The notes beneath the pieces were generated by a model. The model did not search any database, was not told the origin of the DNA, and saw nothing but the letters and a program-made list of their open reading frames with translations. 64,000 bases of DNA, from the NCBI RefSeq assembly GCF_936928535.1, contig NZ_CAKZHY010000091.1, forward strand, positions 1 to 64,000, written 5' to 3'. Position numbers and translations under genes: made by a program. Every line of letters begins with the position of its first letter. Within the stretch, counting starts at the first letter, position 1. Of this stretch, positions 56,028 through 64,000 are shown piece by piece. The DNA comes from an uncultured Bradyrhizobium sp. GTDB lineage: Bacteria; Pseudomonadota; Alphaproteobacteria; Rhizobiales; Xanthobacteraceae.

Positions 56028-56801
56028 TCAGCGGCCGCCGCGCGAGACCCGCTCGATTTCGGCCTTCACGATGCGTTCGACCAGGCCCGGCAGATTGTCG
56101 TCGAGCCAGGATTTCAGCATCGGGCGGAGCATCTCCTTGACCAGATCCTCGAGCGTGCGCGCGTTGCTGCTGAGCACCGTGTGGGCCAGCGAGTTGAAGG
56201 CGGATTCGACCGCCGAGACGGTCGACTGGGCCAGAATCGGCTGCTGCGGCGGCAGCGGCGGCGCGTCGTAATCAACAGGCGCGTAGGACGGTGGAGGCGC
56301 CGGACGCGGCGGCGGCGCCTCGGCGAATTCCAGATCGTCGCGCGGCTCGACCTTCCGGACGCTCGGCGGCGGCGGCGCCGGGGTCGGCTCTGGATCCATC
56401 GCCATATCGTCGGTCAGTTCGAGCACGTCAGGCTCAGGCTCAGGTTCGGGCTCCGGCTCCGGTTCAGGCGCCCGTACCTCAGGCGCAGATGTGGCTTCGT
56501 CGAGCCCCGCCAGCAGCGCGTCGATGTCGTCCTGGTTGTTGGGGCCGGCATCAGCGGCGGGCGCGGGCGGCGGTGGCGGCGCAGGCTTGGCGGCCGGCGG
56601 CGGCGCGGGCTTTTCCGCCGCAGGTTTTGCGGGTGCAAGCTTCGACGGAGGAATGTCGGCCATCGGTTTTGCTGCGGGCGCAGGTGCGGGCTTTGCAGCC
56701 TCTGCGGGCGGCGGCTTGGCCTCATCATCGGCAATGATGCGCCGGATCGAGGCCAGAATCTCCTCCATGGAGGGTTCTGTGACCTTTGCAGGCTGCGTCA
56801 T
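56028..56801 (-). CDS. PopZ-like polar organising protein (DUF2497)
   Basis: 257 aa from ATG 56801, with GGAG upstream. The N-terminal MEEILASIRRIIADDEA and C-terminal LVKEMLRPMLKSWLDDNLPG are the two conserved PopZ segments, joined by a Pro/Ala/Glu-rich disordered linker with a PEPEPE tract. PopZ forms polar condensates that anchor the chromosome origin. Its place next to valS is conserved in alphaproteobacteria. Confidence 0.88.
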   Translation of the reverse strand: MTQPAKVTEPSMEEILASIRRIIADDEAKPPPAEAAKPAPAPAAKPMADIPPSKLAPAKPAAEKPAPPPAAKPAPPPPPAPAADAGPNNQDDIDALLAGLDEATSAPEVRAPEPEPEPEPEPEPDVLELTDDMAMDPEPTPAPPPPSVRKVEPRDDLEFAEAPPPRPAPPPSYAPVDYDAPPLPPQQPILAQSTVSAVESAFNSLAHTVLSSNARTLEDLVKEMLRPMLKSWLDDNLPGLVERIVKAEIERVSRGGR

Positions 56802-57104
56802 CTCCGACTCCACATCATCAACGCCCTCGCATGCGTTGTTTTACACCAAGCACGACGGCATTGGCCGGTTCCGGATGCGTCGTCCGACATTTTCGTCGCG
56901 ACAGCCAGACTTGTCCCCAGATCACGGCTCAACGTGAGGCGGCGCGCCCCTGCCCCATCACTCAAGCATTAAGCACGCAACATCGGATGCGGGCCGAATC
57001 GACCAGCAGCATCTTGGCAAGGCTATGTCAGAGCTTTTGACGATTGCAAGCAAAGCGCCGGTCGGACTCTGCAGTTTGCGAGGCCGACCGGTGAACTACG
57101 GCCA
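56802..57104. other. Intergenic region with a hairpin at its tolC end
   Basis: 303 bases between popZ and tolC, both on the minus strand. Apart from the tolC hairpin at 57056-57093 I see no gene, tRNA or strong dyad. It should hold the popZ promoter. Confidence 0.4.
57056..57093. terminator. Hairpin downstream of tolC
   Basis: CCGGTCGG (57058-57065) pairs perfectly with CCGACCGG (57084-57091), extended to 10 pairs with one G-T, across an 18-base loop. It lies 12-49 bases past the tolC stop on the minus strand. Confidence 0.45.
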
Positions 57105-58514
57105 TCAGCGTCCGTCGGGCGTACGCACGCCGACCCAGCTGTCGCGGACCTGCTGGTAGTGCACGCTCGGATCGTAGACCGTGGTGCTGAGCCCGAGCAC
57201 TTGCGGTGCAAGGCGGCCAACGGCGCTGAGCACGTTGTAGGATGCAACGACCCGATCGTGCTGTGCGGTGACCAGCGCGACGCGCGCATTGACCAGCGCC
57301 TGCTGGGCGTTGAGGACGTCGAGGGTCGTACGCTGACCTGCCTTGGCTTCTTCGCGCACACCGTTCAGCGCGATCTCGGACGCGGTGACCTGCGCCTGGG
57401 CGGACTGCACCTGTGCCTTGCCGGCTTCCAGCTGACCCCAGGCCTGTACGACGTTGGCGCGGGCTTGATCTCGGGTAGTTTCAAGGTTGAGACGCTGTTG
57501 CGCCAGATTTTCCTTGGACTGGCGGATCAGCGCATATTCAGCTCCGCCCTGAAAGATCGGCACGGACGCCGTCGCGATTGCAGAGGCGCTACTGGTTCGG
57601 AAAATCGTCAGCTGCTGCTGGTAGGCCGTGCTGACACCAGCCTGGACCGTGACGGTCGGCAGCAGCGCGCCTTCGTTGATCTTCACCTGGAGATAGTTGA
57701 CGTCGATGCCGTACATCGCGGCCGTGACGTTGGGGTTCTCCACCAGGCTGAGATTGACCGCGGAGGCGATCGAGCCGGGCAGGAAGCGATCGACCGGTGA
57801 GCCCGGGGCAAGATTCGACGGCTCGTTCCCAATGATCCGACGGAAGTTGGCGCGCGTCGTTGTCAGATTTGATTCGGCGGTCAGGGCCTGCGTTCTGCCG
57901 GCGGCCAGCTGAGCTTCGGATTGCGCCACGTCCGTGCGCGTCACCTCGCCGACGTTGAAACGATCGCGCGTTTGCTTGAGCGTCTGCTCGAGCACGCGCA
58001 CGTTGCTGCGCTGAACCTCCAGCGTTGCCGCATCGCGCAGGTAGTCCATATAGGCCGTTGCGGCTTGCAGCAGGACCGTCTGCTCAAGCACGCGCAATGC
58101 CTCGCGCGCCCCCGAGACCTGGCTCTCCGCCGCGCGAGTCCTATTGGCGGTCTGATTGCCGTTATAGAGCGTCTGGTTGACGGTCAGGCTGGCGCTGTTT
58201 GGTTGAAGGGGCGGGTCGCTGTGGATCGCCAAGCCTTTTTGTATAGCCTGGATATCCTGGTATTGATATCCAGTGGAGAGGCTCAAATTGACCCTGGGAC
58301 GATAGCCCGACAGGGCCTGCGGCACGTTCTCGTCGGTCGAGCGCACTTGCGCGCGTTGCGCGTTGAGCTGCGGATTGTTCTGATAGGCGCGCACGAGCGC
58401 AGCCTCGATCGTATCCGCCAATGCAGGCGTCGGTCCGGCGAGCGCCGCCAGGAGAACCGAAACCGCGGCTCCGGTGAAAAGCTTCACCCCATGCATCCCT
58501 GAAATTCCGTTCAT
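57105..58514 (-). CDS. tolC: TolC-family outer membrane efflux protein
   Basis: About 469 aa from ATG 58514; GTG 58520 and ATG 58496 are alternatives. A signal peptide ends near GPTPALAD. The two structural repeats typical of TolC are visible (ALVRAYQNNPQLNAQRAQVR and later RTDVAQSEAQLAAGRTQAL). It forms the trimeric outer-membrane duct for type I secretion or efflux. The pcm-like gene lies upstream on the same strand. Confidence 0.92.
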   Translation of the reverse strand: MNGISGMHGVKLFTGAAVSVLLAALAGPTPALADTIEAALVRAYQNNPQLNAQRAQVRSTDENVPQALSGYRPRVNLSLSTGYQYQDIQAIQKGLAIHSDPPLQPNSASLTVNQTLYNGNQTANRTRAAESQVSGAREALRVLEQTVLLQAATAYMDYLRDAATLEVQRSNVRVLEQTLKQTRDRFNVGEVTRTDVAQSEAQLAAGRTQALTAESNLTTTRANFRRIIGNEPSNLAPGSPVDRFLPGSIASAVNLSLVENPNVTAAMYGIDVNYLQVKINEGALLPTVTVQAGVSTAYQQQLTIFRTSSASAIATASVPIFQGGAEYALIRQSKENLAQQRLNLETTRDQARANVVQAWGQLEAGKAQVQSAQAQVTASEIALNGVREEAKAGQRTTLDVLNAQQALVNARVALVTAQHDRVVASYNVLSAVGRLAPQVLGLSTTVYDPSVHYQQVRDSWVGVRTPDGR

Positions 58515-58605
58515 TCTCACGCCAGACTCGTGCCCGCGGGCCTGGTTACCGTATCCGAGTGGAGTCGTTGCCCCGCAGCAACATAGGACGTGGTCAAGCG
58601 CGACG

Positions 58606-58625
58606 GAACTACCTCAGGGTAGTTC
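58606..58625. promoter_or_regulatory. Perfect dyad GAACTACC-TCAG-GGTAGTTC before tolC
   Basis: An 8-bp perfect inverted repeat with a 4-base centre in the 181-base gap between pcm and tolC, about 95 bases before the tolC start. No T-tract follows, so an operator is likelier than a terminator. Confidence 0.4.
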
Positions 58626-58701
58626 TCAGTGGAAACTCTTCACGTGCAGCATCCCGGCCACACTTCTGATTCAGAACGGGATTTTAATGGGGTTTCGGCC
58701 G

Positions 58702-59364
58702 TCAGAAGACGAAGGCGGCGGCCCGTTCCAAGCCGGGCAGCACCGGCGCAGCCGCGTCGAACAGCGGCCGATAGCCGAATTCGCCGTGCGAGCGGGTCAC
58801 GATCATGGCCCGCGATGGCCTGGATTCGGCCGAAACCCCCACCAGGCGTCCGCCTTCCCTGAGTTGGCCAAACAAGCCGTCCGGCGTCACTTCGGTAGCC
58901 CCATTGAGGACGATCACGTCATAGGGCGCCGCGGACGGGTCGCCTTCGGCACAGGCAGCAGCCTTGCAGGTGACATTGGTGAGCCCAAGCGAGGCGAAGG
59001 CACCCTGCGCTTTCGCGGCTAGAGCCGAATCGCTTTCCGTTGCCGTGACCTGGCGCGCAAGCTTCGCGGTCAGCGCGGCGACGTAACCGGTCGCGCAGCC
59101 GACCACCAGCACGCTGTCACCCTCGCCGATCTCGGCCGCCTGGAGCAGGCGCGCGGTCAGCGCCGCCTTGATCAGATAGCGCTTGGAGGCGCCTTCACTG
59201 ACGTCGAGATCGAGGTCGAGATAGGCCAGCGCCTGCCGGCTCGCCGGCACGAAGGCCTCGCGGGGAACCGTGAACATGGCATCGAGAATGCGGCGATCAG
59301 TGACGTCATTGGTGCGCACCTGGCCATCGACCATTTTCTGGCGCGCGGTCGAGAAACCGGACAT
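58702..59364 (-). CDS. Protein-L-isoaspartate O-methyltransferase family protein
   Basis: 220 aa from ATG 59364. It has the PCMT pattern (MVDGQVRTNDVTDRRILDAM, then REAFVP) and the SAM-binding VLVVGCATGYVAALTA, where the usual GxGSGY is altered to GCATGY. True PCMT enzymes methylate isoaspartyl residues for repair; this shorter relative may have another substrate. It is next to tolC, an order also seen in related genomes. Confidence 0.83.
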   Translation of the reverse strand: MSGFSTARQKMVDGQVRTNDVTDRRILDAMFTVPREAFVPASRQALAYLDLDLDVSEGASKRYLIKAALTARLLQAAEIGEGDSVLVVGCATGYVAALTAKLARQVTATESDSALAAKAQGAFASLGLTNVTCKAAACAEGDPSAAPYDVIVLNGATEVTPDGLFGQLREGGRLVGVSAESRPSRAMIVTRSHGEFGYRPLFDAAAPVLPGLERAAAFVF

Positions 59365-59501
59365 TTGCAGACCCTGCAAGGCGGACGATGCCGCGGAGAA
59401 AAGTTGGCGGCATCTTTGGAACAGGCTCTGCGAAAACGCAACACGTCCGTTCGCCGGCCGGCCAACGGCTGCGCAACGCCCGGGCGTGGAGGTACGACGG
59501 C

Positions 59502-59681
59502 CTATTCGATCGCGACCGCCAGACGGCCAATCAAGGCCGCCACTTCGTCCAGCCGCGCCGAATCGGGCGTCTCGACGGCGCGGGCGAGACAGGCAAGGCA
59601 CTCATCGTCGCTCAATTCAGGGATATCGGCCGGCAGAATCGAGGGGGCCTGGTGGGCACGGTCGATCTGGATGTCGCGCAT
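59502..59681 (-). CDS. Small acidic protein (59 aa), unknown
   Basis: From ATG 59681, with GGAG nine bases upstream. It begins MRDIQIDRAHQAPSILPADI and is acidic and helical (PELSDDECLACLARAVETPD); the two close Cys (CLAC) could bind metal. No domain recognised. It lies 137 bases upstream of the methyltransferase on the same strand. Confidence 0.6.
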   Translation of the reverse strand: MRDIQIDRAHQAPSILPADIPELSDDECLACLARAVETPDSARLDEVAALIGRLAVAIE

Positions 59682-59895
59682 GGGAATCAGCTCCGTAAGA
59701 GTCCGGCCCAACAACGCTCGATGCCAATTAAGTCGATTTGGTGCCGCCAGCATTACGGTGCGTGTCTCGGCGTACACATCCGCTTGAATACGATTCTGCT
59801 CAGAATGCCGGTGTGATGGCGCTGAGAGATTGGTCAAGCAGGATCGCACGCCACATCAATGTGCGCATGCAAATAATTGAAAGTAATGCGGAATT

Positions 59896-59970
59896 TGGCT
59901 CCCCGGGCTGGATTCGAACCAGCGACCATCCGATTAACAGTCGGATGCTCTACCGCTGAGCTACCGAGGA
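59896..59970 (-). tRNA. tRNA-Asn (anticodon GTT)
   Basis: 75 bases including an encoded CCA. On the minus strand: acceptor TCCTCGG / CCGGGGA, D-arm GCTC-AGCGGTA-GAGC, anticodon stem CCGAC / GTCGG around CTGTTAA, and T-arm with GGTTCGAATCC. All stems pair, with one G-T in the acceptor. Confidence 0.97.
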
Positions 59971-60064
59971 AAAGGGCGAACCATTCGTTCGCGCGCGCTG
60001 CGTATAACAAAGCCGATTGCGCTTGCAAAGGACGAATTCGTCATCATCCGCAAAGCATCAAGGA

Positions 60065-60081
60065 AGGGCTGATCCAGCCCT
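60065..60081. terminator. Hairpin downstream of the 122-aa gene
   Basis: AGGGCTG-atc-CAGCCCT, a perfect 7-bp stem with a 3-base loop, 25 bases past the stop of the minus-strand gene at 60106. On that strand TCCTTGATGCTTTG follows. Confidence 0.5.
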
Positions 60082-60105
60082 CCCCGAGGCTTGCGTCAGG
60101 CCGGA

Positions 60106-60474
60106 CTACTCGGCGACGAATGAGGTGGTCTTGGTGCCGGGATCGTAGCGCAACCGCAGCGCGGTGAACTTGCAGAGGTTGACGTTCTTCCAGAGAACGG
60201 ACTCGTCATAGCTCTGCCAGTCGACACGGATGTTCCAAACGCACCCCTCGTCATCATCGTCGAACTCGACATAGGTGCTCGCCTGGTTCTGCAAAACCTT
60301 GTCAAGTTCGTTGTCCCATTCGTCCAGGCCATCGTCAGGAGCGTTGAAGCCCAGGAATTTGATGGCGTAGCCGGTCTCGTTGACGACAGTGACGTTGCGG
60401 GCATCAGCGGCAAAGGATGCCGTGGCGGCGAGAGACAGGCCAACGGCGATCAGTCCGGAGAGAAAATACTTCAT
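60106..60474 (-). CDS. Small secreted protein of unknown function
   Basis: 122 aa with a signal peptide (MKYFLSGLIAVGLSLAATAS, cleaved near FAADA). The mature part (VTVVNETGYAIKFLGFNAPD, an acidic EFDDDDEG and two Cys) resembles small beta-sandwich periplasmic proteins in style but matches no family I can name. It has its own terminator and promoter space, so it is monocistronic. Confidence 0.75.
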   Translation of the reverse strand: MKYFLSGLIAVGLSLAATASFAADARNVTVVNETGYAIKFLGFNAPDDGLDEWDNELDKVLQNQASTYVEFDDDDEGCVWNIRVDWQSYDESVLWKNVNLCKFTALRLRYDPGTKTTSFVAE

Positions 60475-60564
60475 CTGAAATCTCCTGATCGAAACAGGCC
60501 TCAGCGCCTGACGTCGATCGGCGCAGGCGCCGCGGCAACAAACGGCGTTGCCTCCAGAGATTCG

Positions 60565-60612
60565 TCCGGAGCGCAGTCGAAAGCTTAATACACGATCGAA
60601 CTGCGCTCCGGA
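60565..60612. repeat. Perfect 13-bp inverted repeat downstream of flotillin gene
   Basis: TCCGGAGCGCAGT at 60565-60577 and ACTGCGCTCCGGA at 60600-60612, with a 22-base AT-richer spacer containing AAGCTTAATA. It lies 70 bases past the flotillin stop on the minus strand and is the best terminator candidate there, though it lacks a T-tract. Confidence 0.55.
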
Positions 60613-60682
60613 GCCGTGCGCGACGCGAGACGCGCAGGGCTGTTCTTATCGTTGCGCTTTCTCAGCAGCAATGAACCGGCAT

Positions 60683-62386
60683 TCATAGATCAGCGCTGTT
60701 CGCTTTCTCCGGCGCGGGCACAGCCGCCGGCGTTACCGCCGCACCGTTTGCCTTGCCGGTCACGGCGCCGACCAGCGTCTTGACGGGATCATCGCCCGGC
60801 GCAAAGCCGCTCTGGCGCAGGATCTCGTCGATCATCGGACGCAGCGCATGCACCTTGAGGAGTTCGCCGGCGAGCCCCTCCCCGAAGCCGACGCCGCCGC
60901 CCGCAGCCCCGTTACCGCCGAATGCGCCGCCGGTGTGCAGGATGCGGACGTCCTTGAGGTTGGCGATCGGCCTGACCATCTCCGCCAGCGCCGAGGGCAT
61001 CGTCTCGATCCGCTTCTTGGCGATCTCGAAATCGATGACGTTGGCGCCGAGCTTGTTCTGCGCCTCGTTCTTCATGGTGATGACGGCGGCCTCGGCCTCA
61101 CCGATATTGCGGACACCGACCGCCTTGATCTTATTGGACTCGGCTTCGGCCGTGGCCAGCGTCTTGACGGCCTCGGCACGGTCGAGCGAAGCCTTCTTCT
61201 CGGCTTCGGCCGCGACGATCAGCTCGGTCGATTTGCGCTCGGCCTCGGTGCGGGCGGCGAGCACCTGGGTCAGGCGGGCACGGTCTGCGACCTCGACGGC
61301 ACGCGCGGTGACCACCTTTTCCTCCGCGGAAACGGCGAGCGCTTCGGCCGTCTTGGCCTGGGCCACGGCTTCCGAGGTCTGCTTGCTCTTCGACGCGATC
61401 TGGATCTCGTTCTCCTGCGTGGCGATCTGGATCTCGCGCTGGGCGTCGGTCTTGCGCTTGTTGATGGCGAGATCCGACTCGATCACAGCCGTTTCCTTGA
61501 CCTGCTTGGCGCCCGCTTCCTTCTCGGCGACCGCCCGATCGGTGTCGATGCGGGCGTTCTCTTCCGTCAGGCGTGCGGTCTGTGTCGCGGTCGCGACCTC
61601 GGCGCGGGTGCTCGCGGTCTTGTTGGCAATGTCGCGCTCCTGCGACAGCTCGGCCTCCTTCTTGGTCCGCTCGATCGTCAGGGTTTGCTGGCGCGCCTCG
61701 AGGTCCTTCTGGGCGATCGCGACCTCATTGTCGCGCACGATGGCGTTACGGTCGCGCCGGCGGGTTTCAGTGATGGTCTTGAGCTGGGTCAGACCTTCGG
61801 CGTCGAAGAAGTTCTCGGGGTTGAAGAACTTGACGTCGGTCTGGTCGAGTTTTGTCAACGACACCGACTCCAGTTCAAGACCGTTGGACTTGACGTCGGA
61901 TTCCACGGTCGCCTGCACGTGCTTGACGAAATCGCTGCGCTTTTCCTGCAATTCCAGGATGGTCATGGTCGCCGCCACCGAGCGCAGGCCGTCGACGAAC
62001 TTGGCTTCGACCTGGTTGCGCAGGGCTTCGGCATCATTGGTCAGGGCGCCCAAGGTCTGGCTGGCAAGGGCGATGCTCTCGTCGTCGGGGCGAACGCGGA
62101 CGTAGAATTCGGCGACGATGTCGACGCGCAGCCGGTCCTTGGTGATCAGGGACTCACGCTCCTTACGCTCGACCGTGAGCCTGAGCGTCTTCAGATTGAC
62201 ACTGGCATACGAATGGAAGATCGGCAGGATCATGGCGCCGCCGTCGAGCACGACCTTCTTGCCGCCGAGGCCGGTGCGCACGAAGGCCTCGTCGCGCGTG
62301 GCGCGCTTGTAGAGAATGGTGAAGATGATGCCCAAGACGATGATCAGCGCAACGCCGATCACGGCCGGGACTGCAATGTCGAACAT
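60683..62386 (-). CDS. Flotillin-family membrane scaffold protein (YqiK-like)
   Basis: 567 aa from ATG 62386, with TTGGAG seven bases upstream. One N-terminal membrane segment (AVIGVALIIVLGIIFTILY) is followed by a PHB/SPFH domain (~40-210) and a long coiled coil rich in Ala, Glu and Lys (~210-450). The tail is Gly-rich, then Pro/Ala-rich. Flotillins organise membrane microdomains. The adjacent YqiJ-like gene gives the known yqiJ-yqiK pairing. Confidence 0.9.
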   Translation of the reverse strand: MFDIAVPAVIGVALIIVLGIIFTILYKRATRDEAFVRTGLGGKKVVLDGGAMILPIFHSYASVNLKTLRLTVERKERESLITKDRLRVDIVAEFYVRVRPDDESIALASQTLGALTNDAEALRNQVEAKFVDGLRSVAATMTILELQEKRSDFVKHVQATVESDVKSNGLELESVSLTKLDQTDVKFFNPENFFDAEGLTQLKTITETRRRDRNAIVRDNEVAIAQKDLEARQQTLTIERTKKEAELSQERDIANKTASTRAEVATATQTARLTEENARIDTDRAVAEKEAGAKQVKETAVIESDLAINKRKTDAQREIQIATQENEIQIASKSKQTSEAVAQAKTAEALAVSAEEKVVTARAVEVADRARLTQVLAARTEAERKSTELIVAAEAEKKASLDRAEAVKTLATAEAESNKIKAVGVRNIGEAEAAVITMKNEAQNKLGANVIDFEIAKKRIETMPSALAEMVRPIANLKDVRILHTGGAFGGNGAAGGGVGFGEGLAGELLKVHALRPMIDEILRQSGFAPGDDPVKTLVGAVTGKANGAAVTPAAVPAPEKANSADL

Positions 62387-62405
62387 GACTTTCTCCAAAA
62401 TTGAC

Positions 62406-63068
62406 TTAGCTGCTGCTTAGAGCGGGTTTGGTCGGTTTCAGTTCATCGTCGGCCCTGACCGCGACGAAACGGGTATCGACGCGATCGACCAGCAGCACCA
62501 GCGTGCCCTGCGGCAGTGGCGATGAACTGGGCGCGGCCACCGCGGAGACGAAGTGGCGATTGCCGTGGATGTCGGCGACGCTGACGCGGCCGGGCGGACC
62601 CTGGTCGAGTGGGCCGACGACGACCTCACCCACGCGTCCGACAAGATCGCCGAGGCCGATCGCATAGCTTTCATCCTTCGGAATGATCCGTGCGATGCCC
62701 CGGCTCGCGCCGCGGACCAGCGGGACCGAGACGACGACGGCCGCGAGCGAAGCGAGACTGGCCGGCAAGGACCCGGCCACCATCCGGGCGACGTCCTGGA
62801 TCAGGAAGCCGGTGATCGAGAAGGCGCCCAGTGCCAGCAGCAGGAAGATCAAGAGCGGCACGCCGCCGACATTGATCCAGGAGATGGCGTTGATGACGCC
62901 GTTATCGCTCGGATGGCTGAAATCGATGCTGGTGCCGAGCATCTCGCTCAAGGAGGCCCCTACCAGCATCGTGACCACTTCGAGCGTGCCGACGATGAGG
63001 ATCATGGCCGCCGCGATCGCGAACGGCCTGACCTCCGGCGCCATGACGTGTTCGAGCAATGTGCTCAT
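62406..63068 (-). CDS. YqiJ-family membrane protein with OB-fold (NfeD-like)
   Basis: 220 aa. Three membrane segments lie at ~18-40, 70-90 and 100-125 (LLIFLLLALGAFSITGFLIQ), followed by a C-terminal OB-fold domain (LVGRVGEVVVGPLDQGPPGR, then GTLVLLVDRV). NfeD/YqiJ proteins partner flotillins at the membrane. It is 19 bases upstream of the flotillin start and 13 bases downstream of the PspA-like gene, so the three are one transcript. Confidence 0.87.
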   Translation of the reverse strand: MSTLLEHVMAPEVRPFAIAAAMILIVGTLEVVTMLVGASLSEMLGTSIDFSHPSDNGVINAISWINVGGVPLLIFLLLALGAFSITGFLIQDVARMVAGSLPASLASLAAVVVSVPLVRGASRGIARIIPKDESYAIGLGDLVGRVGEVVVGPLDQGPPGRVSVADIHGNRHFVSAVAAPSSSPLPQGTLVLLVDRVDTRFVAVRADDELKPTKPALSSS

Positions 63069-63081
63069 GACACGATACTCT

Positions 63082-63750
63082 TCAGGAGCGCGACTTCAAC
63101 CGCGCGAGCCTTGCCGCAATCTCCTTGTCGCGATGGAGCGCGCTGAGCTCGTCGATGTCGCGCGAATACGGAATGCCCGGCGGCACGCCCGTGACGCGCG
63201 CCACGGCCCTGCCCGCACGCAGCGCCTTCGCCGCAGCGGCGGTGCCGCCACGCTTGCGGGGCGAATGCGAGGCCTGATGGCTCGCCTCAGTCTCGCTCTT
63301 TGCGAGATCGACGCGGCGCTGCTCGGCATCCTGCAGCGCCGAGAGCACGGCGCGTAGCGAAGTCACGCATTGCTCGATCTTCTCGTTGTTCTCGTCGATG
63401 GCGCGGGACAGCACCTCGAACTGTGCCTCCAGATCCATCTGCCGCGCGATGCCGGCGCGGGCCAGATCGTCGCGGCCGTCGGTGATCGCGCCCTCGATTT
63501 TGGCGGCGAGATCGGTCATCTCGCGTTCGATCTCGGTGCGGCGCGCGTTGAGGCGGTATTCCTCGGCGCGCGCGGCCGCGAGCGCATCGCGCGCCTCGCT
63601 CTCGGCGCGCTCGATCTCGCGGATGGCCTGGCCAACCACTTTCAGCTTGTTGTTGCCTTCGGCCTGCTCGATCGCGTCATAGGCGATGCCGGCGATCAGA
63701 CGTCCGACCCGGGACAGGAAGTTCTCGGGAGCGGCTGCGATGGTATCCAT
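63082..63750 (-). CDS. PspA/IM30-family protein
   Basis: 222 aa from ATG 63750, which has GGAGGAG about seven bases upstream. Long coiled-coil helices (LKVVGQAIREIERAESEARD, then LNARRTEIEREMTDLAAKIE) match PspA/IM30, proteins that bind and mend stressed inner membranes. The C-terminus is basic. The same frame stays open upstream to the window edge with coding-like codon use, so a longer fused protein is possible. Confidence 0.83.
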   Translation of the reverse strand: MDTIAAAPENFLSRVGRLIAGIAYDAIEQAEGNNKLKVVGQAIREIERAESEARDALAAARAEEYRLNARRTEIEREMTDLAAKIEGAITDGRDDLARAGIARQMDLEAQFEVLSRAIDENNEKIEQCVTSLRAVLSALQDAEQRRVDLAKSETEASHQASHSPRKRGGTAAAAKALRAGRAVARVTGVPPGIPYSRDIDELSALHRDKEIAARLARLKSRS

Positions 63751-64000
63751 GGCGTTCTCCTCCTCTGGCAGACTGTTCGGCGTGACGCCGTAGTGAACCT
63801 CGAAACCGTCGTCGGTGCGGATGAGGTGCGCGGGCACGCTCTGGCCCCAGCCTTCCGCATAGCCAACGTAGTCGAAGGGCACGCTGAAGCGCCCCTGCAC
63901 GGTCGAAATCGAAATGGTGGCCGGGCCCTTGATCTTGGCGAGCTTGTCGTCGAGCGGCAGGCGGCGGCCTTGCGCCGCGCGATAGTCGGTGCGGTCGCGC
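63751..64000 (-). CDS. Partial coding segment, in frame with the PspA-like gene, running off the right edge
   Basis: 83 codons without a stop, joined in frame to the PspA-like ATG. The third positions are strongly GC-rich and the protein looks real (KIKGPATISIST, FDYVGYAEGWGQSVPAHLI, DGFEVHYGVTPNSLPEEEN). I do not recognise the domain; it may be the end of a YjfI-type or other partner, fused to PspA. The start lies outside the window. Confidence 0.5.

Noticed and set aside
53991..56972. 993-codon plus-strand frame across valS and popZ
   Set aside because: It spans the reverse of two real genes and the gap between them, with repetitive Arg/His-rich composition.
59384..59601. N-terminal extension of the PCMT-like gene
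   Set aside because: The extra residues are Arg-rich and unlike the family; homology begins at the ATG at 59364.

Overview
The window reads as chromosome of an alphaproteobacterium of the Bradyrhizobium/Rhodopseudomonas type. The grounds are very high GC with GC-rich third codon positions, the gene order lipA-ratA / cinA-ispDF / dusB-ntrBC / ntrYX-hfq-hflX-mazG, a PopZ-type polar protein, and the kinds of palindromic intergenic repeats seen in that group. Genes are dense, only one gap exceeds 300 bases, and I found no transposase, integrase, phage gene or CRISPR array.

Layout. 0-3.1 kb: a large cyclase/ATPase/TPR signalling protein. 3.4-6.4 kb: a small group of envelope and redox genes (trypsin-like protease, two small proteins, CBS-BON protein, di-haem cytochrome c) with two FixK/FNR-type boxes. 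6.5-12.4 kb: a secreted unknown, a PilZ-HTH protein, a copper amine oxidase with a serine hydrolase and a divergent AraC regulator. 12.4-18.6 kb: metNI without metQ, a DASS anion transporter, an enoyl-CoA hydratase, and a cobalt-type nitrile hydratase operon. 18.8-26.2 kb: queC, mazG, hflX, hfq, ntrX, ntrY. 26.4-39.1 kb: a carbon-storage and acetate cluster (phasin, several alpha/beta hydrolases, a CoA transferase, MaoC hydratase, FabI, AckA, Pta, DUF3141) with three FixK/FNR-type boxes. 39.3-45.4 kb: ntrC, ntrB, dusB, ispDF, cinA. 45.6-50.75 kb: a cytochrome oxidase operon with three multi-haem cytochromes c. 50.75-56.8 kb: ratA/COQ10-like, lipA, a 3-methyladenine glycosylase, valS, popZ. 57.1-64 kb: tolC, pcm, small genes, tRNA-Asn, and a flotillin/YqiJ/PspA membrane module running off the right edge.

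Two points stand out. First, a backbone that is usually near-continuous in Rhizobiales (lipA-ratA-cinA-ispDF-dusB-ntrBC-ntrYX-hfq-hflX-mazG) appears opened twice: by a 13 kb carbon-storage cluster between ntrC and ntrY, and by a 5 kb oxidase operon between cinA and ratA. Second, five 14-bp dyads with the core TTGA-N6-TCAA each lie 57-74 bp before a start codon (two are shared by divergent genes). This predicts that the carbon-storage cluster and the 3.4-6.4 kb group belong to one low-oxygen regulon. My working idea is a microaerobic module linking polyhydroxybutyrate turnover, CoA transfer and acetyl-phosphate/acetate ATP formation. The gene identities are visible; the physiology is inference.
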